Source: JAJZQZ01 sp963790415 (GTDB lineage: Bacteria; Actinomycetota; Thermoleophilia; RBG-16-64-13). From it: 64,000 bases of DNA. Every line of letters begins with the position of its first letter. Within the stretch, counting starts at the first letter, position 1. The stretch is taken from contig CAWBOK010000009.1 in NCBI GenBank assembly GCA_963790415.1, positions 558,001-622,000 of the forward strand. The letters are read 5' to 3'. Under the pieces are notes generated by a model. That model was not told the DNA's origin, did not search any database, and was given only the letters and a program-made list of their open reading frames with translations. Positions 56,738 through 64,000 of the stretch are shown here, one piece after another. Made by a program: the position numbers and the translations under genes.

Positions 56738-58180
56738 CTAGGCCACGAGGTACCGCTTGTTCTCGCGCGGACCGCCACCCTCGGGCCTTTCGCCGTCCGC
56801 CACTCCCCCGCGGATCTCGGCGGCCATATCCTCGAATCCCACGCGGCCCATCAGGGCGTAGGTGGCCTCTTTGCCGAGTTCCACGCCCGGCTGGTCGAAC
56901 GCGTTGATGTCGTAGAGCTCCCCGGCCACCGCCGTGGCAGCTTCCAGCAACATGAAGAACTGTCCCAGCGAAGGCGCATCGACCGCGGGCATGTTGATGG
57001 TCATCGACGGGCGCCTGCGCCTGGCAAGCGCCCATGCGGTGGCTTCCTGCTCGGCGTTGAGCAACTCGCCCAGTGAGCGACCACCCAGGTAGGCCAGCGG
57101 GTCGTCGTCGTCCTGTAGAGCGGGGATCACGACTTCCTGCCCGAAACTCTCCACCCGCACGAACGTGACCACTTTGTCATCCGGGCCCTCGACGTAGAGC
57201 TGCATCTGCGAATGCTGGTCGGTGACTCCCAGGGCACGGATGGGCGTAAGCCCGGCATGGACGGTGTGCCCCTGCCGATCGACGGCCTTGCCCAAGCTCT
57301 CCGCCCACAGCTGCCGATACCAGCCGGCCAGATCGCGGAGGCGGTTCGAATAGGGCATCATCACGTTGATGCGACGGTGGAACCGCGTGTCCTCGAGAAA
57401 GTGCAGAGCCGCGTATATGTACACCGGGTTCGCCACCACGTCGGCTTCCACGAACTGAGCCAACATCGCGGCCGCGCCGGCAAGCAGGCCACGCACGTCC
57501 ATCCCCAAGAGCGCCGCGGGCAGCAGCCCCACCGGACTCAGCACCGAGAATCGACCGCCCACGCCCGCGGGGATCTCGAACAGGCGCACCTTGTCCAAGC
57601 GGCCGATCTTCCTCAGCACCCCGCTGTACGGGTCGGTGGTGAACACGAGATGCTGCGCCACTTCGTCCGACGGCACCTGCTGCTCCAGCAGGCGACGCAC
57701 GATCAGGTAGGCGGCCATGGTCTCCGCTGTGGACCCCGACTTGGACACCACGTTCACCAGGGTGCTCCGCATGTCCATGTACTGGAAGAGGCCGGCGATA
57801 TCGTCCGGATCGACGTTGTCGACCACGAAGAGCCGGGGAACGCCCGAGCGCTCCTTCTTCGGCAGCATGTTGTGATAGGGATGGAGGAGGGCCGTCGCCA
57901 GGGCGGTCGTTCCGAGTGCCGACCCCCCGATGCCCAGTACGACCAACGTCTCGAAGCGCCCCCGGACCTCGGCGGCGTAAGCGAGGAGATCGGCGGGATC
58001 GCGATGCGGCAACTCCATCCACGCCAGCCCGCCGCTACGGCGATGTTCGACCAGGTTCTTCCGTATCTGCTCCAGGGGTAGACGTACCGCCTCCAAGAGA
58101 TACGGCGACAGGCCACCCTGGCGACCCAGAGCCTCCTCCATGCAGTAGGTGTAGTCGATCGACAGTGGATCCATACGCAC
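56738..58180 (-). CDS. pgi: Glucose-6-phosphate isomerase
   Basis: Interconverts glucose 6-phosphate and fructose 6-phosphate. Intact, 480 residues, in the short bacterial form. Motifs: VVLGIGGSALGTTALATAL, VSKSGSTAETMA (substrate phosphate loop), GVGGRFSVLSPVGLLPAAL, and DQHSQMQLYVEGPDDKV. The catalytic Glu is in the AGWYRQLWAESLGK helix and the late PGVELGKEATY supplies the Lys. It precedes the hydrolase gene by 9 bp; ATG 58180. Confidence 0.95.
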   Translation of the reverse strand: MRMDPLSIDYTYCMEEALGRQGGLSPYLLEAVRLPLEQIRKNLVEHRRSGGLAWMELPHRDPADLLAYAAEVRGRFETLVVLGIGGSALGTTALATALLHPYHNMLPKKERSGVPRLFVVDNVDPDDIAGLFQYMDMRSTLVNVVSKSGSTAETMAAYLIVRRLLEQQVPSDEVAQHLVFTTDPYSGVLRKIGRLDKVRLFEIPAGVGGRFSVLSPVGLLPAALLGMDVRGLLAGAAAMLAQFVEADVVANPVYIYAALHFLEDTRFHRRINVMMPYSNRLRDLAGWYRQLWAESLGKAVDRQGHTVHAGLTPIRALGVTDQHSQMQLYVEGPDDKVVTFVRVESFGQEVVIPALQDDDDPLAYLGGRSLGELLNAEQEATAWALARRRRPSMTINMPAVDAPSLGQFFMLLEAATAVAGELYDINAFDQPGVELGKEATYALMGRVGFEDMAAEIRGGVADGERPEGGGPRENKRYLVA

Positions 58181-58215
58181 TCCTTCCCGCTCTCGCCGGC
58201 TCCCTCGCCGGACTG

Positions 58216-59436
58216 CTATCTACGCGAACAGCTCGTCTCCCAACACGACCATATCTCCCGGTCGTACCGTTGAACCATACATCCCCAATCGTACGGGATG
58301 ACCCAGGTGCGTTGCCAATCCCGCGACCAGGGCGGCGGCGCCGTCAGTGCTTCCCTCAGCAGCGGCACCAACCCGCCCTCATCGTACAGGACCCGGTCGT
58401 GAACCTCAGCGGGCACCAGCTCCGGATAGCTGAGACGCCGGGGCAGCACCGGCCGGCAGCCACAGTAGAGGGCCTCCACCACCGCCACGCCGAAGAACTC
58501 GTGCAACGCCGTAGACACCACGATGTCGGCCTGCCACAGAAGATCGGCGTAGTCGGAGAACAGGTCGAGCCGCCCCCACTGCACGATGTGCCGGTGCAGT
58601 CTCTCGTGAGCCTCGACGAACTCCGCGGACGGCAGGCCTTGGTTCGCTCCCGCCACCGCCACGCGGAACGCCACGCCCGCTTCCTGAAGCGCATACAGCG
58701 CCCGGAAGAACTCACCTGGAGCCTTGTCGTACTCCCACCGTTGGTTCCAGAGTATCAAGGGACCACGTGCAGGATCGCCCCACCGGCTCCCCGTCGACGC
58801 GCCGCGGGAGTCACCGGGCGGACCGGCGGCGCCGCCTGAGGGCGCATACTCGTCGAACCGAGCCAGATCGCATCCCAGAGGCAACACGCGGGAGCGCGCG
58901 GCCACCTCCTCCACCAGCCATTCGCAGCGCTCGTCGGGCATGGCGGCCAGCAGGTCGGCGGCGGCGCGCAGGAACTCGTCCTGGTGGAAGGCGCTGTTGA
59001 AGTACACGGCGTCAGCCGCCGCCGCGCTCACGAGCTGCCGCAACCCATATCCCAGATCACGCTCGACGCCCGGCGGCAACGGGTAGGTGAGTTGGTTCTC
59101 GTGGAAATACAGCATGGCCGGCGCGAAACCCACACCAGGGGGCGCAAGGGAGCGATACGTCGGCAGATCGAGCATGCCCGAGGCGAACACGACGTGAGGA
59201 GCACCGTTCTCCGCCGGGCAGCCCGCGGACCGCGCCAGGCTGATCGCACCCCCGTGCATGCGCCACTTCCAATGACGCCCGGGCAGCCCAAACACCGATA
59301 CCTCATGGCCCGAGAAGGTGCGGAGTCCTTCCAAGAACTGGCGATGAGAGCCGCCGAAATACGGCTCGAGCGCCCACACGCGCAGCCCTGGGGCTGCCGC
59401 ACCCAGCCATGGGAGCTCCGATGGGCGCGGAGTCAC
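58216..59436 (-). CDS. Probable tRNA-queuosine alpha-mannosyltransferase (DUF3524, GTDC1-like)
   Basis: A 406-residue glycosyltransferase. The N-terminal block WALEPYFGGSHRQFLEGLR and then FASGMLDLPTYRSLAP, MLYFHENQLTYPLP and YFNSAFHQDEFL are diagnostic of the DUF3524/QTMAN family; the C-terminal half is a GT4-type fold with EFFGVAVVEALYCGCRPVLP. The human homologue GTDC1 adds mannose to queuosine at tRNA(Asp) position 34. Bacterial members are assumed to do the same on queuosine tRNAs, but this is an inference. GTG 59436 follows the small upstream gene with a 2-bp gap. No queuosine pathway gene is in this window. Confidence 0.8.
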   Translation of the reverse strand: MTPRPSELPWLGAAAPGLRVWALEPYFGGSHRQFLEGLRTFSGHEVSVFGLPGRHWKWRMHGGAISLARSAGCPAENGAPHVVFASGMLDLPTYRSLAPPGVGFAPAMLYFHENQLTYPLPPGVERDLGYGLRQLVSAAAADAVYFNSAFHQDEFLRAAADLLAAMPDERCEWLVEEVAARSRVLPLGCDLARFDEYAPSGGAAGPPGDSRGASTGSRWGDPARGPLILWNQRWEYDKAPGEFFRALYALQEAGVAFRVAVAGANQGLPSAEFVEAHERLHRHIVQWGRLDLFSDYADLLWQADIVVSTALHEFFGVAVVEALYCGCRPVLPRRLSYPELVPAEVHDRVLYDEGGLVPLLREALTAPPPWSRDWQRTWVIPYDWGCMVQRYDREIWSCWETSCSRR

Positions 59437-59438
59437 CT

Positions 59439-59738
59439 CTACGTCTGGGGAGGATGCTCCGGGGGCTCCTCCAACGGCACGAGGATATCGATGGCGTCCA
59501 CGCGGACGAGCACAAGTGGCGCACGGCCCAGGATCTCACCGGTGCGCGGGTCGAGCATCTCGACATCGGACAGAGGCAGGAACCGGCGTGCAGGGTCGTT
59601 GACCAGGTCGCTCACCCGCGCGCGGAAATCGACGTCGGAGAGGATGATCTGGCCCACATAGACGCGCTGACCCAACTCCACGCGCACACGGGCGGGTGGA
59701 GTAGTGGTCTTGCGCCCCAGGGTGTCCTTGAGTTCCAT
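59439..59738 (-). CDS. Small conserved protein, unknown function
   Basis: A 99-residue beta-rich protein (VRVELGQRVYVGQIIL, ARRFLPLSDVEML, GEILGRAPLVLVRVDAIDIL). I recognise no family with certainty. It has no membrane segment or cysteine. Immediately upstream of the queuosine-mannosyltransferase-like gene with a 2-bp gap, so the two are translated together. Confidence 0.6.
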   Translation of the reverse strand: MELKDTLGRKTTTPPARVRVELGQRVYVGQIILSDVDFRARVSDLVNDPARRFLPLSDVEMLDPRTGEILGRAPLVLVRVDAIDILVPLEEPPEHPPQT

Positions 59739-59797
59739 GGTGCCCCGATTCTAGCGGAGATCGACCGCGGATGCGAGAGGGAAGGGAACGCGGCGAC

Positions 59798-60004
59798 TCA
59801 ACAGTCGACCTGCGAGAGCACTTCGGCCAGGCGCGAAGCCTTGGCGCCGAGGAAGGCCATCTCATCCTGCAGCTCCACCGGATCGGGCGTCGGCTGCATC
59901 AGCAGGTTGATCGCCCGGCTGCAAGCCGTGCCGACCAAGAACTTCAGCTCCTCGATCTCCTGCTCCCGTCGATGGTGCACGCCTTCCCGGTCATCTGTAG
60001 TCAT
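59798..60004 (-). CDS. Small helical protein, unknown function
   Basis: A 68-residue protein: MTTDDREGVHHRREQEIEEL, then a helix with FLVGTACSRAINLLMQP and an acidic tail (LQDEMAFLGAKASRLAEVL). Predicted all-helical; no domain recognised. The start ATG at 60004 follows GGAGGG at good spacing, giving moderate support. Divergent from endonuclease IV with 54 bp between. Confidence 0.5.
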   Translation of the reverse strand: MTTDDREGVHHRREQEIEELKFLVGTACSRAINLLMQPTPDPVELQDEMAFLGAKASRLAEVLSQVDC

Positions 60005-60058
60005 CCGCAGACCCTCCGCCGTCGGCAGGCTCGCGGTGCCAACGGTATCATGTGATCC

Positions 60059-61027
60059 ATGAATCTGATCCCACGGACGATGACTCCCCTCCCCCGCATC
60101 GGAGCACAGGTATCCACCGCCGGGGGCATACTGAACGCGGTACGGCGTGCGACCGATATCGGAGCCGAGGTCGTGCAGGTGTTCTCGGGCAACCCCCGCC
60201 AATGGCGCAGCTACGCCTACTCCGACGAGCAACTCGAAGCCTTCGCAGGCGCGCTCCAACGAGACGAGCTCCTCCTTTTCGTTCACACCATCTACCTGAT
60301 CAACATAGCCGGCCCCGACCCGGTGCTCCGCGACCGTTCGAGCCTGGCCTTGGCGGAAGGCCTGGCCTTCGCAGCCCGAACCGGGGCCGCCGGAGTGGTC
60401 ACCCACGTGGGTTCTCACCGCGGCGACGGCTTCGAGGCGGGCCTGCCCCGCATCCGGGAAGCGGTGCTCCGTGCCCAAGACATGGCGGTCGCGTCCAGTG
60501 GTACGGCCGACCTGCCGCCTCTGCTGCTGGAATCGAGTGCCGGCGGCGGCGACTCGGTGGGACGAGACCCGGCCGAGCTCGCTTCGATGCTGGAGTGCCT
60601 TGCGGGTTCCCCGACGCCGATCGGTCTCTGTCTCGACACCGCCCACCTGTTCGCCGCGGGCCTCGCCGTGCACGAACCGAGCGGCCTCGAGGCGCTCGTG
60701 GACACCCTTTCGACCTCAGGTTGCCTGGATGCGGTGCGGCTCATACACCTGAACGACAGCCGCACTCCTTTCGGTTCGCGCAGCGACCGTCACGAGAATC
60801 TGGGAGAAGGCGAAATCGGCAGCGCCGGCCTCACGCACGTCGTGCGACACCCGGCGTTCCGAACCTCACCGTTCGTGCTCGAGGTACCCGGGTTCGACGG
60901 TCATGGCCCGGACGGCGAGAACATGCGCCGAGCGCGGGCCATGCGCGATGGAACAGCGCCATCGCCGGCACCCACGTCGCGGCCGGCGCAGCACCCTCCT
61001 ACGCCGTTTCCTTCAGCCTGCGGATGA
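60059..61027 (+). CDS. nfo: Endonuclease IV (AP endonuclease)
   Basis: A TIM-barrel metal-dependent nuclease that cuts at abasic sites. RIGAQVSTAGGILNAV, VQVFSGNPRQWR, THVGSH, LLLESSAGGGDS, LCLDTAHLFAAGL, RLIHLNDS and DRHENLGEGEIG cover the zinc ligands in family order. From ATG 60059 it has 322 residues; ATG 60080 (MTPLPRIGAQVS) is a likely alternative that begins at the conserved part. The last 28 residues are Pro-rich and overlap the sigma-factor 3' end by 29 bp. Confidence 0.95.
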   Translation: MNLIPRTMTPLPRIGAQVSTAGGILNAVRRATDIGAEVVQVFSGNPRQWRSYAYSDEQLEAFAGALQRDELLLFVHTIYLINIAGPDPVLRDRSSLALAEGLAFAARTGAAGVVTHVGSHRGDGFEAGLPRIREAVLRAQDMAVASSGTADLPPLLLESSAGGGDSVGRDPAELASMLECLAGSPTPIGLCLDTAHLFAAGLAVHEPSGLEALVDTLSTSGCLDAVRLIHLNDSRTPFGSRSDRHENLGEGEIGSAGLTHVVRHPAFRTSPFVLEVPGFDGHGPDGENMRRARAMRDGTAPSPAPTSRPAQHPPTPFPSACG

Positions 61028-61955
61028 GCCCGTTGTAGCTCAGACGCTCCAGCGCCTTGGCCTCGATCTGCCGCACACGCTCCCGGCTGATCTGGAAATG
61101 CCCGCCGATCTGCCCTAACGTCCAGGGATCACGGCCGTCGAGCCCGTAGCGCAGCACGATGATAGCCCGCTCCCTCTCGGGGAGGTCGCAGATGGCCTCG
61201 GCGATACTCCGCAGGCGCAAGCGTTCGTACACCACATCGAACGGAGACACCTGTCGCGGATCGCTGACCAAGGCCATCAGGTCGCCCGAGTCACCCTCCG
61301 CGTCCAGGGAGGCATCGAGGCTCAGCGGTGTCTCGGCGATTTCGAGGAGAGCGTGGAGTTCGTCCTCGGTGATGCCGATGGCATCGGCTACCTCCAGCCG
61401 CTCGGGCTCTCGGCCGAGATCCTGTCTCAACTCGTGGATGGTCCGTTTGATCGCCGAGAGACGCTCCACCACATGCACCGGCAGGCGCACCGTACGACCT
61501 TTGTCCGCCAGCGCCCGCGTGATCGCTTGGCGTATCCACCAGGTGGCGTAAGTGGAGAACTTGTTGCCCCGGTGATAGTCGAACTTCTGCGTGGCCCGCA
61601 TGAGCCCGAAATTGCCTTCCTGCACCAGATCGGAGAAGCTTAGGCCCCGCCCGAGATATCGCCGTGCGATCGACACCACCAAGCGCAGGTTCGCCTCGAT
61701 CATGTGGCGTCGTGCCGCTTCGTCGCCCTGTTCGATGCGGCGGGCGAGCGCGATCTCCTCCGAGGCGGTGAGCAAAGGGACCCGCCCGATGTCGTTCAGG
61801 TACGTGCGCACCGAAGACTCGTCGTACATCGACTCCCTCATCCGCGAAGCGCCGGCGGAACCCGACGCACCGCCGACCGGCCCGCGCTCGGAGCTCGAAC
61901 CCTCGTCATCATGTCCTTCTTCCGGCTCGGTCCACCGCGACTTATCGGAAGCCAT
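60999..61955 (-). CDS. RNA polymerase sigma factor, sigma-70 group 1/2 (RpoD/SigA-like)
   Basis: A 318-residue sigma factor without region 1.1. Region 1.2 (SVRTYLNDIGRVPLLTASEE), region 2 (YLGRGLSFSDLVQEGNFGL, FSTYATWWIRQAITRAL with the -10 recognition residues), region 3 and region 4 (DPWTLGQIGGHFQISRERVR) are all complete. It could be the principal sigma factor or a close paralogue, as the organism's other sigma genes are not seen. ATG 61955 is preferred to 61985. The 5' end follows about 150 bp of promoter-bearing DNA. Confidence 0.9.
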   Translation of the reverse strand: MASDKSRWTEPEEGHDDEGSSSERGPVGGASGSAGASRMRESMYDESSVRTYLNDIGRVPLLTASEEIALARRIEQGDEAARRHMIEANLRLVVSIARRYLGRGLSFSDLVQEGNFGLMRATQKFDYHRGNKFSTYATWWIRQAITRALADKGRTVRLPVHVVERLSAIKRTIHELRQDLGREPERLEVADAIGITEDELHALLEIAETPLSLDASLDAEGDSGDLMALVSDPRQVSPFDVVYERLRLRSIAEAICDLPERERAIIVLRYGLDGRDPWTLGQIGGHFQISRERVRQIEAKALERLSYNGLIRRLKETA

Positions 61956-62133
61956 AGGAACTTCTCCCCACTCGCCCGGTCCCATTTATTCAGTATACAC
62001 ACGCGCATTATCCCCGTGTGTGAGACCGGCTACTCCTCGATGGGAAACCTTCCGCCGAGGGGCAGGGCGACGAGGTCGCGCTCCCTGTGCGCGATGCGGG
62101 CTGCAGTGCCCGGCAGGACGATGTCCGCGCGGG

Positions 62134-63024
62134 TCAGCGCGCGAGCGGGACCGGCGTCGGCAGTCCCACGTGGGCGGCGACATCCGCCCTCAGGGCATCG
62201 GCCAGGCGGAGCGTCACGAGCCCGGGCCTGCCGTTGGCGACGGGCCTGCCCGCGATGCGCACGACCGGCATGACGTCGACCCCGGTGGAGGTGATGAACA
62301 CCTCGTCCGCGGCCAGCAGTTCAGACAGATCGACAGCGGTCTCCTCGACCGGCAGCCCGAGACCTCGGGCAAGACGCAGGACGTGGTGCCGCGTGATGCC
62401 CGCGAGGATGCGGCGGTCGAGAGGGTGCGTCCGCACCGTGCCTTCGATCACGGCGAAACAGTTCGAGGAGCCGCCCTCGCGCACCAAGCGCCCCGGCCCG
62501 AGAAAGACCACCTCGTCGGCTCCTGCGCGGTGCGCCTCCTCTTTGGCCAGGACCGCGCCCAGGAGGTTGGTCGACTTGATGTTGCACCGGGACCAGCGTG
62601 GATCGTCCACCGCGTACAACTCCACCCCCGCCATGATGGCCGCCTCATCGGGATAGCTCATAGGCCGCGTGTACGCGATAACCGTGGGATCGGTCACTTC
62701 CGGATACGCATAGTCGCGCGGCGCCCAGCCGCGGGTCACCTGCATGTACACGAAGCCCGTCTCTAACCCTGCCTGGGTCACGAGATCGGGCAGCACGTCG
62801 GCGAACGGGTGTCCGTCGACAGCGGACGGCAGGTCGATCTCGGCAAGGCTCCGCCGGAGTCGCTCGAGATGATCCTCGAGATAGACCAGGCGGCCGCCCA
62901 TGACCTTGATCACTTCGTATATGCCGTCACCGAACTGGAACCCTCGGTCCTCGACCGAGATGACGCCCTCGGCCATCGGTATGATCGTTCCATTCAGATA
63001 GAGCAGTTCGCCGTCTTGGTCCAC
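62134..63024 (-). CDS. D-alanine/branched-chain-type aminotransferase (fold IV PLP)
   Basis: A 296-residue class IV aminotransferase. YLNGTIIPMAEGVISVEDRG, GFQFGDGIYEVIKVMGG, the PLP lysine in CNIKSTNLLGAVLAKEEA and a late VFITSTGVDVMPV identify it; the shape fits D-amino acid transaminase better than IlvE. It would supply D-Ala or D-Glu for peptidoglycan. GTG 63024 follows AGGAGGG. Substrate specificity unproven. Confidence 0.85.
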   Translation of the reverse strand: MDQDGELLYLNGTIIPMAEGVISVEDRGFQFGDGIYEVIKVMGGRLVYLEDHLERLRRSLAEIDLPSAVDGHPFADVLPDLVTQAGLETGFVYMQVTRGWAPRDYAYPEVTDPTVIAYTRPMSYPDEAAIMAGVELYAVDDPRWSRCNIKSTNLLGAVLAKEEAHRAGADEVVFLGPGRLVREGGSSNCFAVIEGTVRTHPLDRRILAGITRHHVLRLARGLGLPVEETAVDLSELLAADEVFITSTGVDVMPVVRIAGRPVANGRPGLVTLRLADALRADVAAHVGLPTPVPLAR

Positions 63025-63097
63025 TGAACCCTCCTTGTCCGACCGTGCCCACGCACGCCGTCGGGCGCCTGTTGGATGCACCTGCTACCCTACCGCT

Positions 63098-63628
63098 ATG
63101 ACCGCCGACACTGTACACACCATCGCGGACCGACGCGCCGACGAGGGCGACCTTCGCACGCACTGCCGTCCCGCGACATCCGCGGACCTTGCGGCCCTGA
63201 TAGGTCTGCTCGAAGAGATCATGACACACCACGGAGTGGGACTGCCATCCCGAGCGAACCTGGCAGGCACCCTCGCCGAGATGCTCGGTGAGGCGGAGAC
63301 CTCGGTGCGGCCGCGATATCTGTTCCTGGTGGCGGAGACCCGCGGCCATGTGGTCGGCGCCTGCTCTCTCCTCTTCTCGTTGAGCACCTGGTCCGCCGGA
63401 GAAGTGTGCGAGTTGCAGGACGTGGTCGTGACGGCGGACGAGCGCTGCACCGGCGTCGGCCGGGCGCTGCTCCAGGCCGCCACGGCTCTCGCGCGGTCTC
63501 GGGGATGCCGGCGCCTGTTCCTGCAGGCCGAGGCGGCGAATCTGGGCGCCCATGCCTTCTACCGTTCCCAGGGATTCCACGAGAAGACGGCGCTCCATTT
63601 CGAGCGCGATCTGATCGCCGGAAGCTGA
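63098..63628 (+). CDS. GNAT-family N-acetyltransferase
   Basis: A 176-residue GNAT enzyme. RPATSADLAALIGLLEEIM at the N-terminus, the acetyl-CoA loop around CTGVGRALLQAATALARSRG and the terminal ANLGAHAFYRSQGFHEKTAL show the fold. Substrate unknown. ATG 63098 was chosen because the fold starts about 25 residues later; earlier in-frame starts overlap the opposite-strand aminotransferase promoter. Confidence 0.85.
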   Translation: MTADTVHTIADRRADEGDLRTHCRPATSADLAALIGLLEEIMTHHGVGLPSRANLAGTLAEMLGEAETSVRPRYLFLVAETRGHVVGACSLLFSLSTWSAGEVCELQDVVVTADERCTGVGRALLQAATALARSRGCRRLFLQAEAANLGAHAFYRSQGFHEKTALHFERDLIAGS

Positions 63629-63633
63629 GCCGC

Positions 63634-63892
63634 CTACCTTCGGGTCAGCCGCAGAGTGCAGGTGGATCCCTCTACGACCTCACCGGCTTCGAACCCGGCG
63701 TCGCGCAATCTGCACTGGATATCGGTGAGCGTGAGATCGTCGAGATCCTGCACCATGTCGAATTCCACGATCTGGCTCTCGAGATCCGCCCCGACGAACA
63801 CCGCGCCGGTGATGTCACAGACGAGGGTCTTGAGCTGTTCCACCTGTTCCGGGGTGGCTGAGGTTGATGATCTTGAGTTCTTCTCGTCTCAT
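63634..63892 (-). CDS. Small protein, unknown function (frameshift near 63858)
   Basis: MRREELKIINLSHP in one frame is followed after one extra base (near 63858) by EQVEQLKTLVCDITGAVFVG and a further 45 residues ending TCTLRLTRR. The corrected length is 85 residues, the span being one base over a multiple of three. It is mixed alpha/beta and acidic; one cysteine pair (C26, C78 after correction). I recognise no family. ATG at 63892 has AAGGAGGAG upstream. Confidence 0.5.
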
Positions 63893-63932
63893 GCTGTCCC
63901 GCTCCTCCTTGGCGTCGCGCTCGTGCGATGCT

Positions 63933-63995
63933 GCCGGGCCATGGTATCAGCGCATCGCCGCACGCCACCGGCCGGGCCATGGTACCAGCGTATCG
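63933..63995. repeat. Pair of 25-bp direct repeats at the right edge
   Basis: 63933-63957 and 63971-63995 share 23 of 25 bases (GCCGGGCCATGGTAYCAGCG...), start to start 38 bp apart. Only two units are visible before the window ends, and the 13-bp gap is far too short for CRISPR spacers. Confidence 0.4.
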
Positions 63996-64000
63996 TCACA

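Noticed and set aside
63933..63995. Possible CRISPR array
   Set aside because: Only two units, a 13-bp gap instead of a 25-40 bp spacer, and no cas genes in the window.

Overview
This is a high-GC chromosomal segment (about two thirds G+C by eye) from an actinobacterium. The best evidence is the long minus-strand block metG-tatD-flavodoxin-rsmA-lipoprotein-ispE-tRNA(Gln)-glmU-prs-rplY-pth-mfd-prsA-like-mazG-eno-ftsB-(DUF501+Ppx)-tRNA(Leu), a gene order typical of Actinobacteria, together with an actinobacterial-type SOS box at dinB. A tungsten aldehyde:ferredoxin oxidoreductase, a flavodoxin, an iron-sulfur-flavoprotein-like protein and a DUF3786 protein suggest an anaerobe, perhaps a deep lineage such as Coriobacteriia, Geothermincolia or Thermoleophilia; the lineage is inference.

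Layout. 1-6.9 kb: the 5' part of a thiamine-diphosphate enzyme, a long palindromic repeat, sbcCD, and a Cas4-like/DUF2779 nuclease. 7.4-12.5 kb: an accessory zone with a thioredoxin-like protein, an ArsR regulator and a graveyard of toxin-antitoxin (TA) genes (HEPN/MNT, AbrB/VapC, an acetyltransferase tail, a RelE-like tail), of which one VapBC pair still reads cleanly, then a cupredoxin. 12.6-14.9 kb: a MalT/LuxR-type regulator. 15-33.4 kb: the housekeeping block above. 33.4-45 kb: rsmI, a ROK kinase, a MacB/FtsX-type ABC exporter, an L,D-transpeptidase, an asparaginase-acetyltransferase fusion, a DUF3786 protein and a divergent radical SAM gene. 45-50 kb: a minus-strand cluster AOR, class II aldolase, threonine aldolase, Nudix and HD hydrolase. 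50-64 kb: a zinc-ribbon/discoidin membrane protein, an intact MntA-HepT TA pair, dinB with an SOS box, a repeat (beta-solenoid-like) membrane protein, a tandem flavodoxin oxidoreductase coupled to a secreted hydrolase, pgi, a probable tRNA-queuosine mannosyltransferase, endonuclease IV, a principal-type sigma factor, a D-amino acid transaminase and small genes.

A strong property of the record is that many housekeeping genes (sbcC, sbcD, ppx, mfd, rplY, glmU, flavodoxin, tatD, metG, Nudix and others) are broken by single-base indels, mostly apparent one-base gains. They are annotated here as single genes with a frameshift; sequencing or assembly error is the likeliest cause.

The best candidates for new biology are: the asparaginase-acetyltransferase fusion that keeps every catalytic residue of the Rhizobium-type (class 3) asparaginases; a dispersed roughly 160-bp imperfect palindrome with two further half copies; the 16-residue-repeat membrane protein beside dinB; the AOR/aldolase/threonine aldolase cluster; and the decayed TA island. 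No CRISPR array, prophage or transposase was seen.
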